This document shows, in pieces, positions 57,631 to 64,000 of a DNA stretch of 64,000 bases (within the stretch, counting starts at the first letter, position 1; each line of letters starts with the position of its first letter). Under the pieces are notes generated by a model, which saw nothing but the letters and a program-made list of their open reading frames with translations, searched no databases and was not told the origin of the DNA. Made by a program: the position numbers and the translations under genes. Location of the stretch: contig CAWIVY010000010.1 in the NCBI GenBank assembly GCA_963839615.1, positions 496,001 to 560,000 of the forward strand, written 5' to 3'. This DNA comes from DASQMT01 sp963839615. GTDB taxonomy: Bacteria; Actinomycetota; Thermoleophilia; Solirubrobacterales; Solirubrobacteraceae.

Positions 57631-60171
57631 CTAGCCGAGCGCGCGTAGCGCCAATACGGCGATGTCGTCGCGCGGCGGCGTCCCGTCCGCCCCGATCGCG
57701 AGCGCGGTGAGCTGCTCGACGAGCTCCTCCGCCGTCTCGCCGGTCATCGCGGCCAGCGCCTCGCGCAGCTCCTCTGGCTCGAGCACGCGCGCCGGCGCGC
57801 GCGCCTCGGTGATGCCGTCGGTGTAGAGCATGAGCGCATCCCCCGCGCGCAGCTCGGCGCGCTGGTCCTCGAGGCTGGGGTCGGGCACGAGCCCCAACAG
57901 CGTGCCCGGCACGCCGACCTCCTCGACCGCCCCGTCGGCGCGCCGTAGCAGCGCCGCTGGATGCCCTCCGCACGCCACCGCGATGCGGATCACCGGCCGC
58001 GACGTGTCGATGTGCACACAGGCGATCGTGCAGAACCGGCCCTGGAGGTCCTGGCGGCACATGGCCGCGTTGAGCCATTGCAGGATCGACGCCGGTGATC
58101 GCCGCCGCACCGCCGCGGCACGGATCGTGTAGCGCGCGAGCGCGGTCACCGCCGCCGCCTCGGTGCCCTTGCCGCAGACGTCGCCGATCACGGCGATCCA
58201 CTCGTCGTCGGCGACGCCGAACAGGTCGTAGAAGTCGCCGCCGACGTCGATTCCCGCACCGGCGGCGCGGTACAACGCGGCGGCCTCGACACCTGCGATC
58301 TCGGGAAGCACCGGCGGCAGCAGCGAGTTCTGCAGCGTGTGCGCGATCGCGGAGCGCTGTTGGTACAGGCGCGCCGAGTCGATCGCGACCGCGGCACGGT
58401 CGCCGAGCTCCTCGAGCACCTCGAGCTGCTCGGAGCCGAGCGTGCGGCCGGATTCGGCGGTCGAGAGCGTCATCACGCCCAGTCGCTGGCCGCGCACCGC
58501 CATCGGCACGCTCGCCGCCGAGCGCACGCCGATCTGCCGCACGAGGTCGAGGTGCGCCGGGTTGTGCGCGGCGGCGCGCAGGTGCTCCTCGTCGACCTGC
58601 GGGTGCAGCTCCGCGCGCCCGGACTGCGCGACAGCCGCGGGCCCGATCGTTCCCGCGGGGTCGATCACGAGACCTCGCATCGCCTCGGCGAGGCCGGCCC
58701 GCGCGGGATCCGCGTGGGCGACGGCGACGCGTTCGAGGCCGTGTTCGCCGGCAACGTCGACCATGCACCAGTCGGCCAGGTCGGGCACCGCGAGCCAGGC
58801 CACGCGCTGCAACGTGTCCTCGTAGTCGAGCGAGCCTGCGAGCACCCGTCCGGACTCGGCGAGCAGCCGCTGGCGCTCCTCGGCCTGCTTGAGGTCCGTG
58901 ATGTCCTCGATCACGTTGATCGCCTGCGTGACGCGGCCGTCCGGCGAGTGCAGCGGTCGCGCCTTCACGCGCGACCAGCGCGATTCGCCCGTGGCGCGCG
59001 TCCGGTAGCGGATGATCACCGGCTCGGGCTCCTCGCCGCTCAGGGCGAGCCGGCCCGGCAGGCGCTCGATCGGGAACGGCTCGCCGTCCTCGCCGAGCAT
59101 CTCGAAGCCGGCCGCGAGCTCCGCGGGCGGCGCCGCGAGCAGCGCCGCGCGATCCGGGAACCCGAGCGGCTCCCCGAGGAGCCGCACCGCGGCATCGTTG
59201 ACGTAGGTCAGGCGGCCGTCGGCGCTCTGGACCGTGACGGCGTCGGCCACCCCGGCAAGGATCGCCTCGAGCTCGCTGTGCGCCCGTTCGAGCTCGCGGT
59301 ACAGCCGTGCGTTCTCGAGGTACAGCCCGCAGCGATCGGCCAGATCCTGGGCGGCGGCGAGGTCGCGCGGACCGTAGCGCCGGCCTGGGGAAGCGCTGAC
59401 GAGAGCCAGGTCGCCGATGACGCGGCCGCCGCTGCGCAGCGGCACGATCATCGAGGAGCGGAACCCGAGCGCGCGGAGTATCTCCAGGTGCTCGGCGTCC
59501 TGCGCGACCAGCTCGAGCATCGCGTCCGGGATCTCGGGCTGCAGGTCCGGCTCCCCGGACCTGATCACCTGCGCCGAGCCGGCGGTCGCGTCCGGGTCCA
59601 GCGGGTAGCGGCGGTCGTATTCGCGCGCGTGCTCGCGCAGTGCCGGGTCGTCCGCCTCGATCGCGACGCGGTCGATGCTGCCGTCGTCGCGCAGCAGCTC
59701 GACGAAGCACCAGTCGGCCAGCCGCGGCACCGCGATCCGTGCGATCACCTGCAGCGTCTCGTAGAAGTCGAGCGAGCCCGCGAGCAACGCGCCCGCGTCC
59801 GCGAGCGCGTCCGTGCGCCGGCGTGCCCCCTCGAGCTCGGTGATGTCCTCGAACGTCAGCACCGCCACGGGCGGCAACCCGGGCGGGACGATCGTGTCCG
59901 CGGACGCGACGAGCGAGCGGGTGCCGCCGGGCGTTTCCCAGTCGACGCGAAGGTTCGTGAACCGCTCGCCCGCGGCGGCGCGGAGCTGCTCCGGCGCCGC
60001 GCGGTCGATCGGGAACTTGCCGCCGGCGATCTCGTCGGCGGCGCGGTTGGCGTAGAAGACGCGACCGGTGGCGGGCGCGATCAGCAGCAGCGGCGACGGC
60101 AGCAGGTCGAGCAGCGGCTCGTACCAGCCGCTACCGGCGACCCCCGAAGACTGCTCGACCCCCTCGATCAA
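57631..60171 (-). CDS. SpoIIE/RsbU-type PP2C phosphatase with PAS and GAF sensor domains
   Basis: Predicted 846-residue regulator. Order: PAS (about 20-115, LLDLLPSPLLLIAPATGRVF), GAF (about 130-285), PAS (about 300-420, HSELEAILAGVADAVTVQSA), GAF (about 440-600), and a SpoIIE-type PP2C domain (about 625-845) with metal Asp residues in DVGGDFYDLF and IGDVCGKGTEA. It would dephosphorylate the STAS antagonist and so release a SigB/F-type factor; the GAF/PAS array would sense small ligands, redox or light. Start is a TTG at 60171 in the current frame. No membrane segment. Confidence 0.9.
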   Translation of the reverse strand: MIEGVEQSSGVAGSGWYEPLLDLLPSPLLLIAPATGRVFYANRAADEIAGGKFPIDRAAPEQLRAAAGERFTNLRVDWETPGGTRSLVASADTIVPPGLPPVAVLTFEDITELEGARRRTDALADAGALLAGSLDFYETLQVIARIAVPRLADWCFVELLRDDGSIDRVAIEADDPALREHAREYDRRYPLDPDATAGSAQVIRSGEPDLQPEIPDAMLELVAQDAEHLEILRALGFRSSMIVPLRSGGRVIGDLALVSASPGRRYGPRDLAAAQDLADRCGLYLENARLYRELERAHSELEAILAGVADAVTVQSADGRLTYVNDAAVRLLGEPLGFPDRAALLAAPPAELAAGFEMLGEDGEPFPIERLPGRLALSGEEPEPVIIRYRTRATGESRWSRVKARPLHSPDGRVTQAINVIEDITDLKQAEERQRLLAESGRVLAGSLDYEDTLQRVAWLAVPDLADWCMVDVAGEHGLERVAVAHADPARAGLAEAMRGLVIDPAGTIGPAAVAQSGRAELHPQVDEEHLRAAAHNPAHLDLVRQIGVRSAASVPMAVRGQRLGVMTLSTAESGRTLGSEQLEVLEELGDRAAVAIDSARLYQQRSAIAHTLQNSLLPPVLPEIAGVEAAALYRAAGAGIDVGGDFYDLFGVADDEWIAVIGDVCGKGTEAAAVTALARYTIRAAAVRRRSPASILQWLNAAMCRQDLQGRFCTIACVHIDTSRPVIRIAVACGGHPAALLRRADGAVEEVGVPGTLLGLVPDPSLEDQRAELRAGDALMLYTDGITEARAPARVLEPEELREALAAMTGETAEELVEQLTALAIGADGTPPRDDIAVLALRALG

Positions 60172-60177
60172 GTAAGT

Positions 60178-60687
60178 CTATGCAAGCCCCTCTACTTCGT
60201 ATTCGCGCAGGTAGCCCTCGAACAGGCGCCGGTGGCCCTCCTCGTCGCGGAGGATCGCGATCACCATGTCCTGCGTGACGAAGTCGATCCCGTCGGTGAA
60301 CTCGATGATGCGGTTGTAGTGCTCGATCGCGCCGGTCTCGGCCTCGATCACGCCCTTGATCACGTGCACGATGTCGGTCTGGTGCTCCGGCGGCTGCAGG
60401 TAGGACTGCTCGGCGTTGAACTCGAGCGATCCGGGCACGACGCCGTAGAGCTCCTTGATGCGGGCGGCGAACTGCTGCGCGTGGCCGAGCTCCTCCTGGA
60501 CGTCCTCCTGGAGGGACTCGATGATCTCCTGCGCGCGCACGCCGTCGGGGTTGACGGAGTTGGCGATGTAGCTCATCACGGTCTCGAGCTCCATCCAGTA
60601 GGCCTTCTTGAGCAGCTCGAGGATCTCCTCGCGCTGGGCGGCCTTGTCGTCGGACAGGATTCCTTCCGAGGCGGAACGGACGGTCAT
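60178..60687 (-). CDS. Ferritin-like (bacterioferritin/DUF2202-type) protein, cytoplasmic
   Basis: Predicted 169-residue four-helix protein with no signal. Helices carry YWMELETVMSYIANSV, ESLQEDVQEELGHAQQFA, GVIEAETGAIEHYNRIIE and ILRDEEGHRRLFEGYL: the paired ExxH motifs of a di-iron ferritin-like centre. Probably iron storage or peroxide defence in the stress region. AAGGAGACC lies just before the ATG. It is upstream of the SpoIIE-type gene on the same strand with 6 nt between, suggesting an operon. Confidence 0.85.
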   Translation of the reverse strand: MTVRSASEGILSDDKAAQREEILELLKKAYWMELETVMSYIANSVNPDGVRAQEIIESLQEDVQEELGHAQQFAARIKELYGVVPGSLEFNAEQSYLQPPEHQTDIVHVIKGVIEAETGAIEHYNRIIEFTDGIDFVTQDMVIAILRDEEGHRRLFEGYLREYEVEGLA

Positions 60688-60724
60688 GGGGTCTCCTTGT
60701 TCGGGTGCGGCGGCGATCGCGCGA

Positions 60725-61522
60725 TTACGTGGTGCCGATGTGCGCGCCGTTCGTCGCCCGCGTGAACCGGCGCGCCGGCCGCAGCAGGTCGCCCACGCGC
60801 GCGTGACGGGAGGCGGAGCGCTCGAGCGTCGAGGCGTCCGGGGGGTCCCCGCGCAGCAGCCAGGAGCCGTCGGCGCGGCGCACCAGCTCGTCGCGCTCGG
60901 CGAGCTCGGACAGCGCCGTCGACACGGTCGGGCGGCGGGCGCCCACGAGCTGGCCGAGGATGCGGTGCGTCAGCGCCAGCGGGATCACGACGCCCGCGCC
61001 GCCGACGCGGCCCCAGCGCTCGGCGAGATGCCAGAACAGCGCCTTCAGGCGCCGGTCCACGCGTGTGAGCTGCGAGATCGCCTGCGTGGTCGCCAGACGC
61101 ATCGAGCGCTCCGAGAGGCGGTCGAACAGCGCTGCCGTGATCTCCGGGTAATGCGAGACCTCGGCCGCGAAGCGGCGGTCGAGCACGGCGAGCGTCGAGG
61201 GCGAGAGCACGCTCCATTCCGCGTCCACCGGCAGCAGCTCGCTCTTCGCCTGCTGCCAGGGGCGGATCAGGTCACCGGGACCGAGCAGCTCGGCGCTCAC
61301 GTGGTCGGCGACGATCAGCTCACGGGCGATGACACCGTCGAGGACGAGCAGGCCGATGTGATCGGCGCTGGCGCCCGAGAGGCGCGTCACGTCCCAGGGT
61401 CCGACCGCGAGGCGGTGCGTGCTCACGAGCAGCCGTCGCTCGGCCTCGGAGCGGCGCGGCTCGGCGAGCAGACCGCCGAGGTCGGGGTCGGCGCTAAGTA
61501 GGGAGATCTGTTCCGTTCTCAT
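60725..61522 (-). CDS. Crp/Fnr-family transcriptional regulator
   Basis: Predicted 265-residue regulator. A cyclic-nucleotide-binding-like beta roll (about residues 40-140, IGLLVLDGVIARELIVADHV, LLGPGDLIRPWQQ) and a dimer helix lead to a Crp winged helix (IPLALTHRILGQLVGARRPT). The ligand-binding RxS motif of cAMP receptors is not evident, so it may sense something else. ATG 61522 is used; the frame continues upstream into a Pro-rich run that looks non-coding. A DNA target cannot be predicted. Confidence 0.85.
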   Translation of the reverse strand: MRTEQISLLSADPDLGGLLAEPRRSEAERRLLVSTHRLAVGPWDVTRLSGASADHIGLLVLDGVIARELIVADHVSAELLGPGDLIRPWQQAKSELLPVDAEWSVLSPSTLAVLDRRFAAEVSHYPEITAALFDRLSERSMRLATTQAISQLTRVDRRLKALFWHLAERWGRVGGAGVVIPLALTHRILGQLVGARRPTVSTALSELAERDELVRRADGSWLLRGDPPDASTLERSASRHARVGDLLRPARRFTRATNGAHIGTT

Positions 61523-61716
61523 GCGTGGGTTCGCTTTGCGTGGGGGTGGCGGGGTGGGTACGACAACTTTGTCCTCCCCCGGGGGCGGGGCCATGCGTGT
61601 GTGAACGGGCCGGTCCAGTCCGCACCGGTTGGCGGCGCCGGACAGTCCCTGCCGGGCTCCGGGTGCTTCGGCTCCTCCGCTGCGTGCGACGGCTGCCTTG
61701 GCTGCTATCGGACTAC

Positions 61717-61748
61717 CCGGCCGGGCGCGAAGTGATGCGCCCGGCCGG
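61717..61748 (-). terminator. Hairpin after the 61.8-62.5 kb membrane protein gene
   Basis: CCGGCCGGGCGC (61717-61728) and GCGCCCGGCCGG (61737-61748) are exact reverse complements with an 8-nt loop, 12 nt after the stop of the minus-strand gene. The rest of 61523-61760 shows nothing I recognise. Confidence 0.65.
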
Positions 61749-61760
61749 AAAGCCCTTGCG

Positions 61761-62540
61761 TCAGTCGACGAAGCCGGCGCGGTCGACGCGCTTGTGGTAG
61801 CGCTCGCCCACCTTGCCGCCGAACATCGCCGCGAGCAGCGAGCCGATGACGATCGCAGCCAGCGCGATGACCCCGCCCGTCGCGAGCGTGTCCTCGCCGA
61901 CCGGCAGCGACGGCAGGTTGAGCTGCTCGAGCACGTTGTACTCGTCGCCGAGGATCACGGCGGCCACTGCGAGCGCGACCGTGACGAACAGGCCGATGGC
62001 CCAGGTGCCGAGGCCCTGGCGGGCGCCGTCGAAGCGCGACATCCGTCCGGCGACGTACCCGCCCGTGTAGTAGGCGAGCATCAGCACGATCACGAGCGCG
62101 ATGCCGCCGCCGAGGCCGATCTCCTCGGCGTTCGCCGTCGCCTCGGACTCCGTGGTCGCCGTCAGGCCGACCGCCGCGCCGGCCGCCGCGAGCAGCGAGG
62201 TGAGCAGTACCGCGACACCGACGGCTACGAGCCAGCCGAAGAAGCTCGCGCCCCAGTTGATGCCGCCGAACTCGTCGCGCTGGCGCGCACGCGCCGTATC
62301 GAGCGCAGCGGCCGTCGCGGCGCCGTTGCTCGTCCGCGAGACCGGGCGGGTGGTGCGGTCGTCCGCGACGGTGCGGTCGTCCGCGGCGGTGCTCTCGCGG
62401 CGGATCCCGCGATCGGTGACGGTGGCGTCGCCGCGCGCCGGATCGTCGGTGGTCGTGGCAGGCCGATCCGCGGTCGCCACGGCACCCGTATCCCGCGCGG
62501 GAGCGTCGTCGCTGTTGCTGCGCTTGAAGCGTTCGAGCAT
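61761..62540 (-). CDS. Multi-span membrane protein with disordered N-terminus
   Basis: Predicted 259-residue protein. Residues 1-90 are charged and low-complexity (TAADDRTVADDRTTRP). Four membrane spans follow: GWLVAVGVAVLLTSLLAAAG, IALVIVLMLAYYTGGYVAGR, GLFVTVALAVAAVILG and GVIALAAIVIGSLLAAMFGG, with a short basic tail. The YYTGGYVAGR-type span with Gly pairs occurs in small actinobacterial membrane proteins of unknown role. GGAGG lies about 7 nt before the ATG. Divergent from the RpoD-like sigma gene. Confidence 0.7.
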   Translation of the reverse strand: MLERFKRSNSDDAPARDTGAVATADRPATTTDDPARGDATVTDRGIRRESTAADDRTVADDRTTRPVSRTSNGAATAAALDTARARQRDEFGGINWGASFFGWLVAVGVAVLLTSLLAAAGAAVGLTATTESEATANAEEIGLGGGIALVIVLMLAYYTGGYVAGRMSRFDGARQGLGTWAIGLFVTVALAVAAVILGDEYNVLEQLNLPSLPVGEDTLATGGVIALAAIVIGSLLAAMFGGKVGERYHKRVDRAGFVD

Positions 62541-62650
62541 TTCCCCTCCAGTTGGTCACCATTGGGGTTCCACGAGCCGACGCGGGGCAAACGCCGCTGC
62601 GGCGTACGAAGCGTTTAGGCACATGCCTATTCGGTGAGGACAATGCGGGT

Positions 62651-63709
62651 ATGGCTCGGCCCATCAGCGACGCCCTGGACGGCCCGCTCGCCGCCTTGAT
62701 CGACCGTGGCGAGCAGCACGGCTGCATCACGCTCTCGGAGGTCGACGAGCTCGCCCGGGCGCTCGATCTCGACGACGCCGACCTCGGTCGCGTATACGAG
62801 CAGCTCGATACCCGCGGAATCGACCTGCGCGACGACTGCGGTCGCGACGACGAGCAGCCGCCACTCGACGACGCCCAGCTCGCGAGCGCCACGACCGACG
62901 CGCTCCAGCTGTTCCTGAACGAGATCGGCCGCCACCGGCTGCTGACGCCGGCCGAGGAGATCGACCTCGCGAAGCGGATCGAGCGCGGCGACCTGGCGGC
63001 GAAGGACCGCATGATCAACGCGAACCTGCGCCTCGTGGTGTCGATCGCGAAGAAGTACCAGGGCTCCGAGCTGACGCTGCTCGACCTGATCCAGGAGGGG
63101 ATCCTGGGGCTGATCCGGGCGGTCGAGAAGTTCGACTGGCGCAAGGGCTACCGCTTCTCGACCTACGCGACCTGGTGGATCCGCCAGGCGGTCGAGCGCG
63201 GCATGGACGCGAAGGCGCGCACGATCAAGCTGCCGATCAACCTCGTGCGCAACCAGCGCAAGCTGGCGCGCGCGCAGAACGCGCTGGCGGTCAAGCTCGA
63301 CCGGGCGCCGACCGACAGCGAGCTTGCCGCCGCGGCCGACCTCTCGGTCGACGAGCTGCACGCGCTGCGCGACGCCGCGCGCGCGGTCACGTCCCTCGAC
63401 CGGCCGCTGGGCGAGGACGACGACGCAGCGTTCGGCGACCTGCTGCCGTCCGATGCGCTGACTCCGGAGGACGAGGTCCACATCTCGCTGCGGACCGATG
63501 CGCTGCTTTCCGCCCTGCACGAGCTGCCCGAGCGCGAGCGCAAGGTGGTCGAGATGCGCTACGGGATCGCCGGGCGCGAGCCCACCCCGCTGCGCGAGAT
63601 CGGGCGTCAGCTCGGCATCACCCCGGAGCGGGTGCGCCAGATCGAGTCGCGCGCGCTCGGCCGCCTGGGGCGGATGCGCGAGCTTGCCGCCCTGCGCGAA
63701 GCGGCCTAG
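62651..63709 (+). CDS. RpoD-like (group 1/2) RNA polymerase sigma factor
   Basis: Predicted 352-residue sigma-70 protein. Region 1.2: LFLNEIGRHRLLTPAEEIDL. Region 2: DLIQEGILGLIRAVEKFDWR, then FSTYATWWIRQAVERG. Region 3: RAPTDSELAAAADLSVDEL. Region 4: REIGRQLGITPERVRQIESR. No long region 1.1, so it is likely a stationary-phase or alternative group 2 factor (SigB/HrdB-like) rather than the primary one. The N-terminal 75 residues are a distinct helical domain. The divergent gap has AGGCA-CA-TGCCT (62617-62628), a possible operator. Confidence 0.9.
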   Translation: MARPISDALDGPLAALIDRGEQHGCITLSEVDELARALDLDDADLGRVYEQLDTRGIDLRDDCGRDDEQPPLDDAQLASATTDALQLFLNEIGRHRLLTPAEEIDLAKRIERGDLAAKDRMINANLRLVVSIAKKYQGSELTLLDLIQEGILGLIRAVEKFDWRKGYRFSTYATWWIRQAVERGMDAKARTIKLPINLVRNQRKLARAQNALAVKLDRAPTDSELAAAADLSVDELHALRDAARAVTSLDRPLGEDDDAAFGDLLPSDALTPEDEVHISLRTDALLSALHELPERERKVVEMRYGIAGREPTPLREIGRQLGITPERVRQIESRALGRLGRMRELAALREAA

Positions 63710-63999
63710 CGCGGCCGCCGGAACACGGCTGCGGCCTGCTCCTGGCCGGCGCGGCTGCACACGTCGGCCAGCAGCGGGCGCGCCGAATCGGGCTGCTCGG
63801 GCAGCGCCACGAGTGCGCTCGCCGCACGGCTGAGGTCCTCGAGGTCGACGCGCGTCCGCTCGAGGCAGAGGCGCCCCAGCCAGCGCACCGCGGCGCGCTC
63901 GTACTGGTCAGGCTCGACGCGCAGGATGACGAGCAGGATCGATGCCGCCTCGGCGACGCCGATCCGCGGCAGCTCCGCCGCCGCGGCACGGACCACGTT
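63706..63999 (-). CDS. Helical repeat-like hypothetical protein (partial at window edge)
   Basis: The visible 97 residues are all helical: ELPRIGVAEAASILLVILRV, YERAAVRWLGRLCLERTRVD, LSRAASALVALPEQPDSARP. Pairs of amphipathic helices suggest a HEAT/TPR-like fold. The frame reaches the end of the window, so the true start is probably outside. Convergent with the RpoD-like sigma gene; the stop codons overlap by 4 nt. No function known. Confidence 0.5.
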   Translation of the reverse strand, partial: NVVRAAAAELPRIGVAEAASILLVILRVEPDQYERAAVRWLGRLCLERTRVDLEDLSRAASALVALPEQPDSARPLLADVCSRAGQEQAAAVFRRPR

Positions 64000-64000
64000 G

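Noticed and set aside
62647..62652. GGGTAT as a stress promoter -10 before the RpoD-like gene
   Set aside because: It overlaps the ATG itself, no GTTT lies at 15-16 nt, and no in-frame start follows 10 nt later.
1..64000. CRISPR arrays, tRNA/rRNA genes, insertion sequences, prophage
   Set aside because: I saw no regularly spaced repeats, no tRNA- or rRNA-like conserved blocks, and no transposase, integrase or phage structural gene.

Overview
The window is a dense chromosomal segment of a very GC-rich bacterium. It has no rRNA, tRNA, CRISPR array, transposase or prophage that I can recognise. Gene content points to an actinobacterium, most likely class Thermoleophilia (Solirubrobacterales-like); the exact rank is inference. 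Supporting signs are two ydaO-type (cyclic-di-AMP) riboswitches in front of cell-wall hydrolase genes, a PspA/PspAA/PspAB/HtpX membrane-stress set, a MarP-like CvpA-trypsin protease, a SigB/SigF-type partner-switching network, and many genes that look leaderless.

Layout. 0-2.4 kb: end of a probable gpsA, then two ECF sigma/partner pairs, the second a SigK/RskA-like pair. 2.4-9.5 kb: housekeeping genes (rhomboid protease, ppa, amidohydrolase, BtuF-like protein, pterin dehydratase, CNNM/CorC-type membrane protein, a divergent hydroxyacyl-CoA dehydrogenase/thiolase pair around a TetR-type operator). 9.5-14 kb: FHA protein, exonuclease VII (xseA plus a frameshifted xseB), a CWB2 lipoprotein. 13.9-19.5 kb: envelope maintenance (riboswitch-NlpC/P60, Psp set, riboswitch-M23 endopeptidase, lgt). 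19.5-22.7 kb: methyltransferase, LuxR regulator, hydrolase. 22.7-28 kb: lysA-hom-thrC-thrB and a threonine-dehydratase-like gene, overlapping or tightly packed. 28-32.1 kb: an unusual operon with a foldable leader, a coiled-coil protein, a membrane protein with a duplicated domain, two exported ferritin-like proteins and an L,D-transpeptidase. 32.1-41.8 kb: two tandem L,D-transpeptidase lipoproteins, ParA, FHA, SRPBCC protein, lipoprotein, penicillin-binding protein, MarP-like protease, topoisomerase III. 42.1-48.6 kb: AddB/AddA-type helicase-nuclease pair, both frameshifted. 48.6-64 kb: general stress region (YihY, ANTAR protein, two SigB/F-type sigma factors, RsbW, a degenerate RsbW-like protein, STAS antagonist, SpoIIE phosphatase, CsbD, ferritin-like protein, PfpI-like protein, Crp/Fnr regulator, RpoD-like sigma).

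Three themes recur. First, five genes (xseB, addB, addA, yihY, the RsbW-like gene) are each interrupted by one +1 shift in the same direction; I read this as probable sequence error unless reads show otherwise. Second, three promoters of the form GTT(T/A)-N15/16-GGGTA(G/C) lie exactly 10 nt before the start codon of stress genes, and a -10 half alone occurs at the same distance before csbD. A larger set of genes has TANNNT 7-10 nt before the start. Together these suggest pervasive leaderless transcription and autoregulation of the stress module. Third, the 28-32 kb operon with its multi-helix leader is the best candidate for an undescribed system; its function cannot be assigned from sequence alone.
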